From Ganoderma boninense (Eukaryota; Basidiomycota; Agaricomycetes; Polyporales; Polyporaceae), in assembly GCA_002900995.3 (NCBI GenBank), contig CM035304.1:5100134-5164133 (forward strand): 64,000 nt of DNA, given 5' to 3'. Each line of letters starts with the position of its first letter. Position 1 is the stretch's first letter. Positions 1 to 13,000 of this stretch are shown here, in pieces. The translations under genes and the position numbers were made by a program. The notes beneath the pieces are model-generated. The model did not search any database and was not told where the DNA came from. It saw nothing but the letters and a program-made list of their open reading frames with translations.

Positions 1-3000
1 AAGGCCGTGGGTCGATGGTCTGGCACAAACCATACGCTTGACTGATGTTCTCGGCCCAGGAAGTGAGCGTTGTGACCGTAGGAAAGCGTATAAGCAACGT
101 GTGATTGTCGGTGACGGACACGTCAAGGTAGTCAGCCTGCGAGCGCACGTCCCAGTCGGTGGTGGAGCGGTTCCAAACGCGGAACTCGACGATGCCGGTG
201 GACTGGAAGGTTCGAGCGACGATGAAGACGTCGGACAAGCGGATGGAGCACCTGGCATGCTCAAGCGCAATCATTTTCGTGCTGGGGGCCAGGTTGTTCT
301 ATATTCAACGATGGGTTAGCAGACAGAAAGGGAGCTTGACGAGAAGCGCGCATACCTTGTACCAGATCTTGACAGTGAGAATCCAATGCCTCCTCTCCGC
401 GTACGGGTTAATGCTAGTGACTAGCCCAGGAATCACTGGATAGACTTCGAATCGGAAGGGGTCCCCAAAAACTTCGGCAGCATCGACGCGCTCCCCCGTA
501 TTCCCGACACCAGAGGGGACTCGGGGAACAGGGAGAACAGTGGCGTCGGAGCTGTTATGTCCCTCATCTTCCGATGCATTCCGGTGGAGACTAGACGAGG
601 AAGTGGAAGAGGATGAGGATGAGGGCGATGGCGAGGACGATGAAGACGAGGTCTGCGCGAGCGAAGTAAAGACTCCAACAAGACGGCGAGCAGTCGTTTG
701 GCGGGCACAGAGACGGGTAGACCGTTCGGAATCAACAGTGGTTTCCACCGCATTCGAGCCGTCGTTCTCCTTGTTGCTCGAACTAGTCTCTGACGCATCC
801 TGGAGACCGCCTGCTATAGTGGGTAAGGACGGGGTGTGAACTTGGAACTCGCGGGAATGGGTACGCGGAAGTGGAGTGCCTGGGGACGCGCTGTCATCCT
901 TGGAGTCCTGCGCTGGATGGGTTTCTGCCGCGACCTCGAGCGAAGGCGCGCGAGACCTAGCTACCGCACGCAAACGCGTAGTTCGCGGTTGAGTCGATGG
1001 TGGTGCGTTTTCATTGTCGGATTCGCTGCTGGTGATATCGATGATGCGGGGCCCGTGTTGATGACCACCGGGACGGGTTTGTGATGCGCCCGACGCGCGT
1101 AGACGTTGATCGACGCGCAGACGATCGATGCGCGGTTGCGTCGCAAGGGGTGGAGGACGCGCAGAGCGCGAGCTACTAGTTGCCAGTGAACGCAGTTGAG
1201 TTCTTCGAAGGGGTGTGACATCGTCCTCGCGATCGTCATGCGCCAGACCCGAGTGGTGCTCGGCTTCGCGAGAAGCCAGAGCTAGACGCGGAATTCGCGG
1301 TTGAGCTGCCGGGGGGGCGCCGTCGCTGTCGGAATCGGTGCTGGTGATGTTGATTATGTCGGACTCCTCACCACCTGGAGGATGAGTTGGAGGCGCGCGC
1401 GGGGGACGCGGGGGGCGTGGGCCAGGGCCAGATCGTGCAATCCGTGGTTGGCTCTTAGAAGGAATGACGCCGGACCGAACACCACCTTCCGCGGGACGAG
1501 CCGTCGGCGCACAGTCGTCATCCGAGCTGATCAAGATGATGAGGGGCGTGAAAGGTGCGCCATCAGGTCGAGCTGAGTGCACCGCGTCTCCCTCCGATGC
1601 ATTCGCAAGGGGCTTCTCGACCTTCTCTGCATGCCGCGTCTTGACTTGCCCTGCATGAGGTTCGTCCGACTTGGACGGCTTGGTCTTCGCTTGAGCCCTG
1701 GTCCTCGGTTCCTTGGGCACTGGGCCGTATATCTTCCGTGGAACAGGAGGGGGGGTCTGGCACAGAACATCAGCTGTTGAAGCTCATAGATCGCGAGAAA
1801 TCACTGACGGGGGTTGGTCTCACGAGCATTCGTTTCTTCTTGCGAGGACGAGGCGATGGAGAAGACTCGGGAGACGAGCAACGAGGAGGCATCTCGGATG
1901 CAGCGGAAACGGCACCGGGCCGCGAATCCTTCGCTCGCGGGGGCTGGGATTCAGTGATTGCGGCCAGTTCCTGTGAGCGAATGCGTGAATTCGGGACTTA
2001 TCATCCAACGGCGACAACGCATACCACACTGAGGGACGATAACGTCGTTTGCGGTCCGTTGTAGTCGTCAGCTCCGGGTGGCTAACGGGAGGAATCAGTA
2101 CATGTCTCAATCTAGGCCAGGAGAGACTTACAGTCGCAGGAGGAGACTCCTCGAGCTGCTGGAGAAACAACGCGTCCTGGTAAATGGATTAGCAAGTAGT
2201 TGATGATAAAGCATTAAACTTGCCTCTGCGTCCATGGCGACTTGCAACATGCGTGCAATTTGTTCATCTCTTGCACATCTCGGAGGGACATGATCAACGA
2301 CGTCGGACCTTGTTGATGGCCCAGCAACAGGCTCGGGGCTACGTGAGCTTGACGTTGTCGAGGTGCCCTGGGAGAAATACAGAAACAGTGAGGTCAACGC
2401 CATCAAGGTTCATATAAGATGCTTACAGCCATCAGCTCGTTGTCTAGATCGCGAAAGAGAGGCGAAAGCCAGTCATCTAATTCGCCACCGATTGACGAAG
2501 TGATGTCAGGGGAAGGCGTACTACAAAAATGCGTCGAGGAGTGGGCCACATGGGAATCTGGAGTGGCCATCGTGGAAGAACGCGCGTCAGTATCCCGTGC
2601 CGCTTCAATTTCTTCGAGGAGACGAGGAGGTGTGCCCGGTTGTGCGGGATAATAGATGAGGCGGCATCCTACATTGCAGCACTGGGGTACTGAAATTAGC
2701 CACGAAAATGTATGCAAGAACGTAACCGGTCACGTACAACGCGAACCCACTCCCCTGCATGACCTTGTTTGAAGACAATGTTCTGGGTCATCGTCCCTGT
2801 CTTCCGACAGCCTTCGCAGGGAAGAACCTTGTTGACGAAGTCCTTGTTGTCGTACGGCAGCCGATCATGTGCTCCTTGCTGGCAGAGACGTCTCACGAGC
2901 GGGGAGTACTCGGGACGGCGGCGCAGGGGCGTCGAGAAAGCACGTAGGAAGGGGTGGTGCGAAGGAGGGCGGGGAGGTGTGGACAACGCCCGTAGTAAGA

Positions 3001-3124
3001 AGTTGAGAGGCACAGAACGACGAGGGGTGGGGGGTATAGGGATAGGCTGAGGAGCGGACGACGAGCGGCGGCGGGGTGGAGACTTCGAAGGCTTTGGAAT
3101 TTTCTTGAGCGGTCTGCGTGCCAT
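1..3124 (-). CDS. Low-complexity protein with three SUMO-interacting-type motifs (partial, cut by left edge)
   Basis: Not a family I recognise. Eight visible exons (3124-2734, 2689-2427, 2367-2224, 2176-2132, 2081-2028, 1970-1824, 1756-356, 298-1) join in one frame for about 914 residues and continue past the left edge. The start is the MARRPLKK methionine. In order: a basic Pro/Ser N-terminus; CxxC at about 103-106 and CC-x3-C at about 134-139, a possible zinc site; a KKKR basic patch near 345; three hydrophobic-acidic motifs (IILI followed by SSDDD at 421, IINI at 482, IIDI at 586) matching the SUMO-interacting motif pattern; repeated QPRI/QPRT segments; a long Ser tract; and a Trp-rich, probably folded C-terminal part starting at DPFRFEVYPVIPG. 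The intron after 2224 uses a GC donor. A nuclear SUMO-binding role is inference. Two more unknown genes follow it in the same orientation. Confidence 0.7.
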
Positions 3125-3410
3125 GGTCGTGAAGAACGGAGTGAGCCTGATAGATGGAGTCGAATCGCGCAGACTTTATAGCACTCGTTCAGTGGAAATT
3201 CCTGTTGCTCTGCGGAGTTCGTTTCAGCAAGGAGATCTATGTCTTCAGGGTGACCGGAGTCTCTCTGCCTTGGTTCTGGGTTCCCGTCAGGCATGGAGAC
3301 GACCGTATCACAAGAATAGTTTTCCCCTTCTCTCACTTCTAATCAGTTAGACATATGTTCGCCCGAACATCTCGCCCGCCCAGTTAGACTAGACTACAAT
3401 CCCCAAACGT

Positions 3411-5472
3411 CTACCGCCGCTTACGCTTACGTTTACCAACAGAACCCCCGTTACCTCTTTCACCTCCGTCTGCGTTCCCGTCCAAATCTTCTGGCTGCGA
3501 TGCCTCCAGGCGACGACAACTTGCGGCCTGGTTAAATGTCCTAGCATGTGCGCGAGTCAGCGAGGTCAGTGAGGGAAGAGGAATGTCAGTGAGGAAGAGG
3601 GATGACACATACTGTTGGTAACGGGCCTTCTCCGTCTGTACGCGATGTCTCTTGCCCCGACCTCTCGGAGACGTAGCAGGGCCGTCAACCGGCGTAGCTA
3701 CGTCGGTCGTCGGAGGGGCTGGAGCCCGTCCCCCCCGACGCGAAGCAGGGCCCACGGGCGAAGGCTGGATGACAGCGTCTGTTGCGGTTTCCGTTACACG
3801 CCTAGAAGCACGGACCTTCCCTCAGCTACGCGCGGCAGTCAACAAAGAGAGAGAAATACTTACGCTGCATTCGACTCAGCGCGGGCAGGCCGTCGATGCT
3901 TCGTCCCTGTGCGACTTTGAGGTGCTTTTCGTTTGAGAGGGGCCGTTGTCAGAACGCGATCCGGGGCACTTCCAAATCGAACGGGAGGTCGCTTGGATGG
4001 TGTTTCGACTGGCGTTGCAGCGTCGCGAGATCGTGAATTGGAGGGCGTCGAAGGCGCGGTCAGTGTCTCTGGTGAGGCCTCTGACGGCGTGGGAGGCTCC
4101 GGCCGCGAAAGATTGTGAGCAGAGGCGCAGTCACTGACGACACATCGATTGCTAGAGTGTGGTGACGCGACCTCAGGAGTTGTACAGGGATTTGAAGGTG
4201 GCGGAACAGGGTGTGCCGTCGGCGCATGGGCGCTAACAGATAAGCGGGCCAGGCCGGCAGCAGGGAGCGACTGTGGGACTGCTTCGACGCTGGATGCAGA
4301 TGCTGCGTCAGGGGTCTGTTCTGCGTCAGCTGGGAGGCGTGGATAAGGCGTGGCGGACAGCTCCGGGGTTGCCTCGGAGGCATCCAGAGGAGCTAATACT
4401 CGATGAGGATGCGCAGGCCAAGACGCAAACAAAATACTTACGATCAAACATATCCCGTAGGAAGTCGTCAAACACAAGTCGAAGCCGGTCTACGGACCAA
4501 CCAATCCGCTTGGCAAGATACTGTTCGTATGTCTCGTGTTCGCGTGCCGCCGTCCCGTCGCTGATGGTACCCGTTAGTTGACAAGTCAGACACTACCCAA
4601 GTGTGACATACTGGATCGCCACGATTTTGCCGTGTTCGTCGATCCCGCCGACAGAGAACCAACCAACCCACCCGACCTCATGTGCGACTGCCTCGTAGGT
4701 CTTCTTCAGGAATGGAAGAAACTGAGCAAGCTTCCTGTGAGGTATGCATAAGCACACGATCGAGTGTAAGAAGCTGGCGAAATAGCCTTACTCATTACGA
4801 TCCTGACTCGGCTTCTGGTTCAAGTGGCGCGCGGCGTTCAGCGTCTTTGCCTGCGACTCGAACATCTCCCGATCCGGCAAGGCCTTGTACACCTCCGCAC
4901 AGACAGATGAGTACCCAGCTACGTCGCCTCTACCCCCGCGCAAGCCCGCAGTCAGAGGGCGCGAAGGATGGTCACTGGCGAGAAAGAGCTGAAAGCCACT
5001 GGTAGCTGGCGTCTGCGGCGCAGAAGTGGACTTCGCCACGACATCAGCGATGGAAGGTGACGCAGACTTCGACCTGCGCGACTGGTTCGATTTGTTGCGT
5101 GTACGATTGGGGCTTTTGCTCTTGATGTAGTTTCCAATCCGCTTTAACGCAGTCAGCCACCGATATCTCCAGAAGACAGGAAAGACGCACGGTGGCGATA
5201 TTGGTCATGCGCTCTTGTCGATCCTGCTCTGTCTCGGCCAAGAAGGGTACTTGCTTGCCGCGAGGTTGGACCTTGCTGCGCATTGCAAAGTCTTCCGTGG
5301 TCTCTGCGTCGAAGCAATCATTAAACTGCCCCTTGTACTTCACCACGAACCAGCGGACGGCGTTCTTCCACCAGTTGCGATCATTCGCTTCAAGGAGTTC
5401 CTTGCCGTCGGCACTTGCAGCAAGCTGCTCAAGATAGAGCAACTCTTGCACTCGCCACTTGATGCGTCCCAT
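3411..5472 (-). CDS. Unknown protein with basic C-terminal nuclear-localisation tail
   Basis: Not recognised. Seven exons (5472-5191, 5120-4792, 4734-4612, 4560-4442, 4392-3864, 3801-3613, 3540-3411) give 566 residues in one frame. The start MGRIKWRVQELLYLEQL is chosen because the preceding intron (gtaag to ttag) would otherwise be entered through a TAG codon. Residues 1-94 are helical and Trp-rich (NWWKNAVRWFVVKYKGQFND), a pattern I associate with multicopy agaricomycete proteins that begin with a short DNA-binding-like helical region. A middle segment of about 200-270 residues includes FLPFLKKTYE and GWVGWFSVGGIDEHG, which looks folded. The rest is Pro/Ser/Thr-rich and disordered, ending in KRKRKRR, a likely nuclear localisation signal. 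It lies between two other unknown genes on the same strand, separated by 286 bp and 233 bp. Confidence 0.7.
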
Positions 5473-5705
5473 CCTAATGACGCACAAATGAGCATTCACG
5501 CCGAATAATCTCGAGAGACGACTCTTACTAGGTTGATACGTCAAAGGGTCTGCCTGCAGACAAATACTGGGCAAGTGCTTGGTTCTGGAGACTCGGGCGT
5601 TGGCGAAGGCCGCTTTCATATGGAGCGTTATCAAGTGTGCCACTTTTCGGGAGTACAGGACACTGATCAGACGCAATTGCAATATTACGCTAACATAGAT
5701 ACAGT

Positions 5706-8230
5706 TTACAGATACGGTGTGCGCGATGTCATGGAAGGGCCTTGCCAACAATACAGAGAATCGACCTGGAAAATGGGCTGAAAGCTTCATGCGAGGGCGG
5801 GAGACAAATTACGCACCGGGGGAACAGGAAGACGGTCAAACTTGCTGACAAAAGTGCTGGAGTAGAAGGTGACCGCGGTGTCCAAAAGATGGGTGAACTC
5901 CCTTGCGCCAGAGTTGAGGACCTTCTGATGGCAGTCGTGGAGCTCCCCCGGACACTGCGGCCAGCGATTGAGGAGCTCGATGAATGCCGAAAGGTGCGTC
6001 CGACAATATTCCCAACCCTCGTCAGGGGGAGCAAGCCAGCAGAATGCCAACGACTCCGCGTCATCCACCGGCGGAACAACATCCAGGCCAGATGTTCCAG
6101 GTCCCCACACCTGCGAGACGAGCTGCTCACGCATCCATCGGGGGAGCTCAGACCACTCGTTCGATCCCGTCATGAGCGCGTCGAGGGCCAGGAGCTCACA
6201 GCGCCAGTTGGTTTCATGCGCCTCCCAAACCACCCGGCGCTGGACGTCACGGTCCGACAAGGCCGATTCGTGCGTGATAACAGAATTGCCAAAACGAGGG
6301 TGGGAATCCGCGCGGTAGGATGGCAGCGACTGCCCTTGTCCGAAGAGGCGGCGAATATTCTCGTGGAGCTCGCGACGAGCCTTCCAGCGACCGCCATGTG
6401 GTTGCGATGAGCTCTCGGCGACCTCATTGATGTGGTAGTCGCCCCACAGAGCGTCGCGCCACTCTGAAACCGTCAGCGGCCGCCCGGCTATGGTCTTGTC
6501 GAAAAGTCTAACTCGACAGAATGCGCGTATCGAGATCCAGTGATGGAGGTATCTCGCGGTCTTGTCGGCGTTGGTCTCGAAGTCAACGAGGGTGTTGAGG
6601 AGCCAAGGAGGAGCGAAGTAATACTTGACAGATGCACGAGGCTGGGGAAGCGGACTGAGACGCGTGAGGACCGAGGACCAAACGTGAGGAATTTCGACAT
6701 TCTGGGATAGGTAAAGGCGGCGGAAAGGGTTCACGGGCGTATCCTTGTTGCGGGACAGCCCTGAGCTGGGTTGCGACTCTGCAGGCGCAGCAGTGAGCGC
6801 CGCGAGCTTAACATGTCTAGCCCGAGTGCGTCGCGAGGGCTTGCGAGGTTCAGGGTTGGATATGGACGGGGCGACGGGAAGATCATGACCAAGCGACTTT
6901 GCGTCTCGAGCGTTCCGCACAACGAAGCTCGGTGCGGCTGGTCCTGCACTCGCGCTATCCTCATGGAGGAAGACAGCGCCTTCGCGTAAACGTTTCGCCG
7001 GGGGGAGAGAGCCGTCTTTTTCCGCCTCCAGCAGCGCAGGAAGACGCGAGTCGCAGAGTTGACGCCTGACAATCGTCGCCATCGCTCGCTGCCACTCCCC
7101 CGGCATGTTTAACGCTCCCGACAGGTCGCGCTTTGCAAGTACGAGGCGGGGGTATGACGGCGTCTTCGAAAAGCTTTCAGGCAGGTCTTGGGATATGACT
7201 ACTTCATAGATCGCGAGGCGAGTACTGAAGGGTTGTTGATACCATACAGGGATACCCGCTAGGTGTAGCATCTGGGCGACGCTAGGATCAGAGGTGTGGG
7301 CACCAACGACGTCAAGGACAAGGCAGCGACAGTCTTGCTTGGTCTTGACCCTCTCGAAGACCTTCCCCAGCCACTCAACAAGACCAAAAAGCTCCATGGT
7401 AAGTCGCTGTATGTGCGCTGCGAGGGAGATGACGACGCCGGGGACAGCGGGGAGACATCGAAGGCGGTCTAAGGTGTGTCGGAGGCAGGCGACCAAGAAG
7501 TCCCCAACATCATTCCATCCCTGGTGGTCTGAACGACGCTGCTGAAAACGCTTCACAGCGTCAGTAGCCTCTTGCTCCAACTGCCTCTCAAGATCGCGGT
7601 CGAGGAACCCAACGCCGACAACGCCACAGTCATCAGGCTTCCAGTCAACCTTCCCGAGCGTACGCCAAAGCACATCGCCTGGACCGCCGCTCCGAGGTTT
7701 AGCAGGGATGCAATGGATGTGGAACGCATCCCGGGCGAACTGTTGAGGCCATCGTGAGTATTCGTGGCGACCCCATCTACCATCGGCGAAGGTGGTAATT
7801 TCGCTGTGAGCGACAGCAATTTCGGGTACCCATTTCGCGTTCGGCGTGGTAATGACGAAATCTGTAGACCATCCTTGCGCGTTGTACGGCGCTGCAGCGA
7901 CTATTCCTTCCCAAGGCCCCACTGCGCCAAGGACAGCTGGGTGAAGGTAAGCTTACAGTTTAAATCGGATATGAGCCTGCACTTACGATGTCCCTCCCTG
8001 GTCGGAAGCAACTGTCGCACGTCATTCGGGAGAGAGTCGTCACGGAGCTGCTGGGGCGTGACCGACATCTCTGCTGTGCTCAGGTCAGCCCGAGTTTGGC
8101 AGTCCAACGCAGTTTCGTACTCACGACCTCCTGTACTTAGTGCCTCCAATGTGCGGGGTGGATGAGATCGGGGGCGAAGATGAGGTTCAGTGAACACTTC
8201 CGGCTGAAGTTGTTGGGTACGATGGGACAT
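5706..8230 (-). CDS. Large unknown protein of a probably multicopy agaricomycete family
   Basis: Four exons (8230-8125, 8073-7987, 7936-5817, 5765-5706) encode 790 residues. The start ATG sits in a good context (ACCACCATGTC). The longest exon opens with GPWEGIVAAAPYNAQGW and contains WVPEIAVAHSEITTFADG and HIHCIPAKPRSGGPGD, a conserved-looking N-terminal domain rich in Trp, His and Gly. A middle helical part follows (about residues 160-350, with LVLAKRDLSGALNMPGEW), then a disordered basic linker, then a second folded domain (YYFAPPWLLNTLVDFETNAD to the end). From memory, similar proteins occur in many copies in mushroom genomes; I cannot verify that here. There is no signal peptide or membrane segment. 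Whether it belongs to a mobile element or to a nuclear regulatory family is unknown. It is the most upstream of three co-oriented unknown genes and faces the KDZ gene across 1.8 kb. Confidence 0.75.
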
Positions 8231-10052
8231 GGTGGTACGCTCTTCTCGCAAGGCCGTGGGGAGGAATCGAAGAGGAGAGTGAGACTAGGTAAATGGTTAC
8301 GCGGTGGACGGTGGAGGTGTACTTGGTGGAGATCTCCTGTCCGGGCGCGATGGAGAGGAGTTCGACGATTGTAAAAGGTGCGTGGTAGGGTTGGTATATC
8401 GTTGCGCTCTTGGGGATAAGGGGAACTCCCGGAAACGCCAGACTACTGTCTGGTTCTCGCGGGAGGAGTCGCGTCTTTGACTTAGGGAGGGTGCCTACCC
8501 GTCCCGCCAGCCAAGACGATGTCGATGGCTTGAAATGATGTCGTTTGCGACAAGTCGGGGATATCTACATGGGAGAATAGAAATGCATCAGTGGTGTATG
8601 AAACAAGACAGTGTTGGGGGCGTACGGGACAGACGTTGGATACGCTGGTGGAGGCAACGAGAAGGGATATGGTTACTGAAGACCCAATAGGAGCGCCAAG
8701 TAGTGAGAGGCCCCTTGGACGCTTGATACGAACCGTGTGAACTTCAAAAAGGAAAACGCGTAACCGTGTTTTGACAACACGTGACTAGACGGTCTCGTAC
8801 CTCACTTCGGCTGGACTCCAAATTCGTTTTAAGGGCGAGCATTGACTGACAGTGCTTTTGAAATGTTCTTCAAAACCAATAATAATGCTACGGCGGAGAC
8901 CTCTTACCAGGACTGCAGGACACCAATGTTCCCGAAGTCGCGTCAACAAAGGGCAACAGAACGGCGCAGGATTGACCAATTATGGGCATTCTAGCGCCCA
9001 TTATTGGTATTCCTGCCGAGTCCACCACCATCTCGCTCTACGACACCCCCGTCCCGTCCTTTTCCTTCCTCCGTCGTCCCTTGACAACTGTTTACAATGC
9101 TTCCTATCGCCGTATATGCTTCCATGCGTAGCCACCAACAGTAAGCACCTGTCCTCCGCCCACTCAGAGGGTCTCGGCCACCAGCCTGTTGCTAACGAGT
9201 CACGACGTCTTCTCAGTTCGCTCCTCCGCTCCCATTTCCACTGTCTTTAATTCCACCGGCCAAGTGCCGATGTGTGACTTCCCCCGCGACTCGAGAACTG
9301 GCAGGGTCCAGCAGACTCGAGTTGCAACCCTACTCCGTCGAACCTCCAACTGCTGGTCGTAATCCTCATTCCAGGATCCTTCCATCTGGCTCCCCTCGGC
9401 ACTTTCGCCCTCGAACTCCTGCTCGCATAGCCTTCCAATAACTGCTATTCACCCAGCGGCCACCGTGCCCTTTGTGCTGTGGATTCAGTCGCTCACCGCT
9501 CTCTCACCCGGTCATTCGCCGTTGCTCTCTCCCCATCCTCCCCGCACTTCCAAGTCGAATTCACTCCATAACGACGGATATCAAAAGAGGACGGAATGTT
9601 CCTGGCGTACTCAATACTACGTGGGTTTCGCTAGTGGGCGATAGGGCGCGATGGGGTCATATTTGGAGGACGTTGAGCGAGGCATGTGCTCATCTCCCTT
9701 CTTCACTCTGCACTTGAACCCACATGCACCGTTTTGTCCCATTCAACATCCGTTTTACGCGCATGTCACCCTGTGTCCGGCCTGGTTCAGCCCCTTCACC
9801 TCGCAACTCCGTCCTTCCCATTCACCCGATACGCTACTCTTCTATCAATGCTGCGGTTCTGTTGTGTTCTCACTCCATTTGAGCTCCGCGAATGTACACG
9901 TTGTCGGCCATGAGAGTACCCTGTTTGATTATCTCTATTTCTGTGCTCAGCGTGTGGTGTCTTCCACTCCGTCATGCTCCGGAATCATAAAAGCCTCTGT
10001 ACGATGGCACTTCGTCTCGTCCTTCCCTCCCCGTGCCCATTGTCCAATCCTC
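8231..10052. other. Intergenic region between divergent genes
   Basis: About 1.8 kb without a supportable gene between the 790-residue unknown gene (minus) and the KDZ transposase gene (plus). The last kilobase is pyrimidine-rich on the plus strand, as is usual upstream of fungal start codons. I looked for terminal inverted repeats that would delimit a KDZ element here and beyond 13840 and did not find a convincing pair by eye. Confidence 0.4.
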
Positions 10053-13000
10053 ATGACCTACCGCGGTCGAAGCTCCAAATCGACCGTCTTTTCAAGAGAT
10101 ACGGGACAAACAAGTCAGGATGATCGCAAGCTCGACCCATTCGCCGCCTTACGCCACTTGAACGCTGCCCGAGCTTCCAGCTCCTCTTCTCGCGCCGTTG
10201 CCTCGTCGTCGTCCATCGGTTCACCTACCTCGGCCCCACTCAAAGCTGAACGCCATCCTCTGGAACCCAGTGATGAGCAAGCTGTAGAGTCCCCACCCAC
10301 GAAAAAGGCAAAGGTCAACAACACGATCGTGAGTTTTTGTATTTTAGTTACCAGCGCCCCTTTTTGACGATTATACAGCCTGTTGGCGACCGGCTAGCAT
10401 TGTTCCTAGACATGGCACCTCAAGCCCAGCAGGTCATGTTCTCTCGTGAAGCGGGACCCCCACGTGCTGTCAAATGTGTGCATCACCAGTCCGAAGAGCT
10501 CCCTCAGGACCAGCCGTCCTACCGCTGCTTCGATTGCTACCATGCTCCCGTGCATTGCGAGGACTGTATCGTCCGCGACCACCTTCACAACCCCTTCCAT
10601 CACATCGAAGTGTGGACGGATAGTGCGGGTTTCTGGCGGCGGATGTCGCTGGGTCAGCTGGAATCGTTTGCTCTCAATCTAGGCCATGCTGGCGAGGAGT
10701 GCCCGTTGCAGGACAGATTGCGGACCATGACCATCGTACACGATCATGGTATCGTCGAGATGAAGGCCCGTTTCTGCGGATGTATTGCGGAGGGAGAGAA
10801 GGCCCCGGTTCCCATCCCGATGCAGCTGCTCGCGTTCGGGCTTTTCCCTGGCACTTGGAAGGAGCCTCGCACGGCCTTCACGATCAATGGCCTCCGCGAT
10901 TACCATCTTCTCTCCGTCCAGTGTCAAATCACCGGCATCGACTTCGCAACGTATTTGCAGCGAAGCACGGATAATGTGCTGTCCAAGGACGTCACCGTAA
11001 GTCACTGTGTCTTTATGCCATGACCGGAACTAACACTATCCACAGGAGAGACACCGGGAGCTCAACGACTCAATGCGCCAGTTCATGTTTCTTCGTTCCA
11101 CAAGACGGGCGGGCGTTGCCCCAAAGAACGCCTTGGACTCTGCTTGTCTCGCGGTCCTTTGTCCTGCTTGCCCGCAACCGCACAAGAACATGGATCCTGA
11201 GCAACACCGTGAAGACGAACACTCGTAAGTTTAGAGACGGTTTACACTGCGGTGCGCTGACTTTCCCATAGGTATCTCGACATGTTCTTCTACACAATTG
11301 ATGGCAATTTCCAGTCGGCGCAGAAATTCAAGCCTATGGACATGACAGACTTTCCTCTCACGACCGGCGGCGCATATTATGCTCACGAACGCCATTACGA
11401 GATCTATCGTGCCAGCGTGGGTCCACGTCGTAAAGAGGTGAGAACGAACTGCTCGTGTTTGAACGATACTGAACTTCCCTTCGTTAGCCAACTTCCTGCC
11501 GGAAGTTCGGCGCGATGGGCTATTCGCGATACAACGGGCGCGTTAGTGGTGTCGTCGGGTTGTCCTGCGCTCGACACATGTTTGCACTTCCATGCGGCAC
11601 AGTTGACATCACCGGCGGGGAGAGGTAAGTTGTACCAGGTCTCGCATGGCTGCATCCCTCCATACTGACTCTATTCATCTAGTTTCGCGTACCCGGACTA
11701 CTGCATGTGTTCTGGCTTGCGTCCATGGTTGTGCCTTAAGCGGCATTATCGCGGTTACGACATCAATTGCCAGTATACACCGAATCTCCCCGAGCGCCTG
11801 GGCGAGATCAACGAGAAGTTTCATGACCTGCCGACAATCCAGGCTGACTACTTCCCTTGGACGATGGTAGGTATTGGGAAGTTCCACGTTGCAGCACACC
11901 AGGAGTCCTGCCGGTCAAAGTATTCGTACTACTACCTGCCTGGATCCGGGATGACCGACGGCGAGGCTCCCGAGCGAATCTGGGCTTCCCTTAACAACCT
12001 CTCAATGCGGACCAAGGAGATGTCATCGGGCCATCGCCACGACGTGATCAACGACTACTACAGTGATATGAATGTCCGACGCGTCCATAACATGCGTACG
12101 TTCACGATTCCGTTTCATAGTGCTTAAGCTCATTTTTGGAAATAGATAACACCCTTGCAATCCGAATGGAACGCGCGAAGAGTGAGGAGACACGCACCCA
12201 ACAATATCTTATGGAGCTAGAGGAGAACATTCCGGCGGACCACCTCGCGAAGTGGCGCCTTGAAGAAGCGCAGTGGAAGGAGAATGTGGAACACTTGGAA
12301 CGGGACGGCAATGCTTTCGAGAGCCCGTACGAGCTCAAGAAGGACGGAGGTACGCTTTTTTCGCGACCACCTCTATCGCTCACTGCGAACTCACGACCAT
12401 TAAGGCATGTCTCAGAAGGAGCTGCTTGCTGCTCTTGCGAAGAAGAGCATGCTGACCGGCGAGTCGGCAACATCGTTGCTGGGTGTCATCGAGCGGGGCG
12501 TTGAGCTACAGGATGAAAGGTAAGGGGCGATGTACCTAATATGCGCTTCTGATAGTAACAAAGTTTTACAGGGAGGCTCTACTGGATATTCTTGAGAAGG
12601 ATAACAGGGGCAACTTGAGGGATGTTACGTTGCGGTGCGAAGAGTTCCACGCGGAGGTCAGCCAGTGGCAGGTGCTTCAAGAGGCATACTTCGCACCTCT
12701 TGTTGCAGATGCGACCAAGGGTGGGAAGCCTCTCGTCGAAGCCAAGGTCCGTTATCTTCGATGTCTGATGTCCAAAATGGTACTTACCAAGTTTGTTCAG
12801 CCGACGCCGCCCAATTTCCCTCTTCGCGACACCTCTTCTGACTTTCGCGAGTCTGGCGACGGCCTTCCGCGGTCGCGCAGTGTTCAGGGGAAGACCGATT
12901 CGTGGAAGGAGGTTCATGACGTCTTGCTTCTACTTCCCTCGTCCTATCACTGCACGATCCTCAAGCAGCCATGCATGCGCCAGGTCTCGGAACTGGAGTA

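Noticed and set aside
8380..8700. Possible left terminal repeat of the KDZ element
   Set aside because: No matching inverted sequence was found beyond the 3' end of the gene by eye, so no boundary is claimed.
9651..10052. Upstream in-frame start for the KDZ transposase
   Set aside because: The added sequence is Cys/Pro/Phe-rich leader translation unlike known KDZ N-termini.
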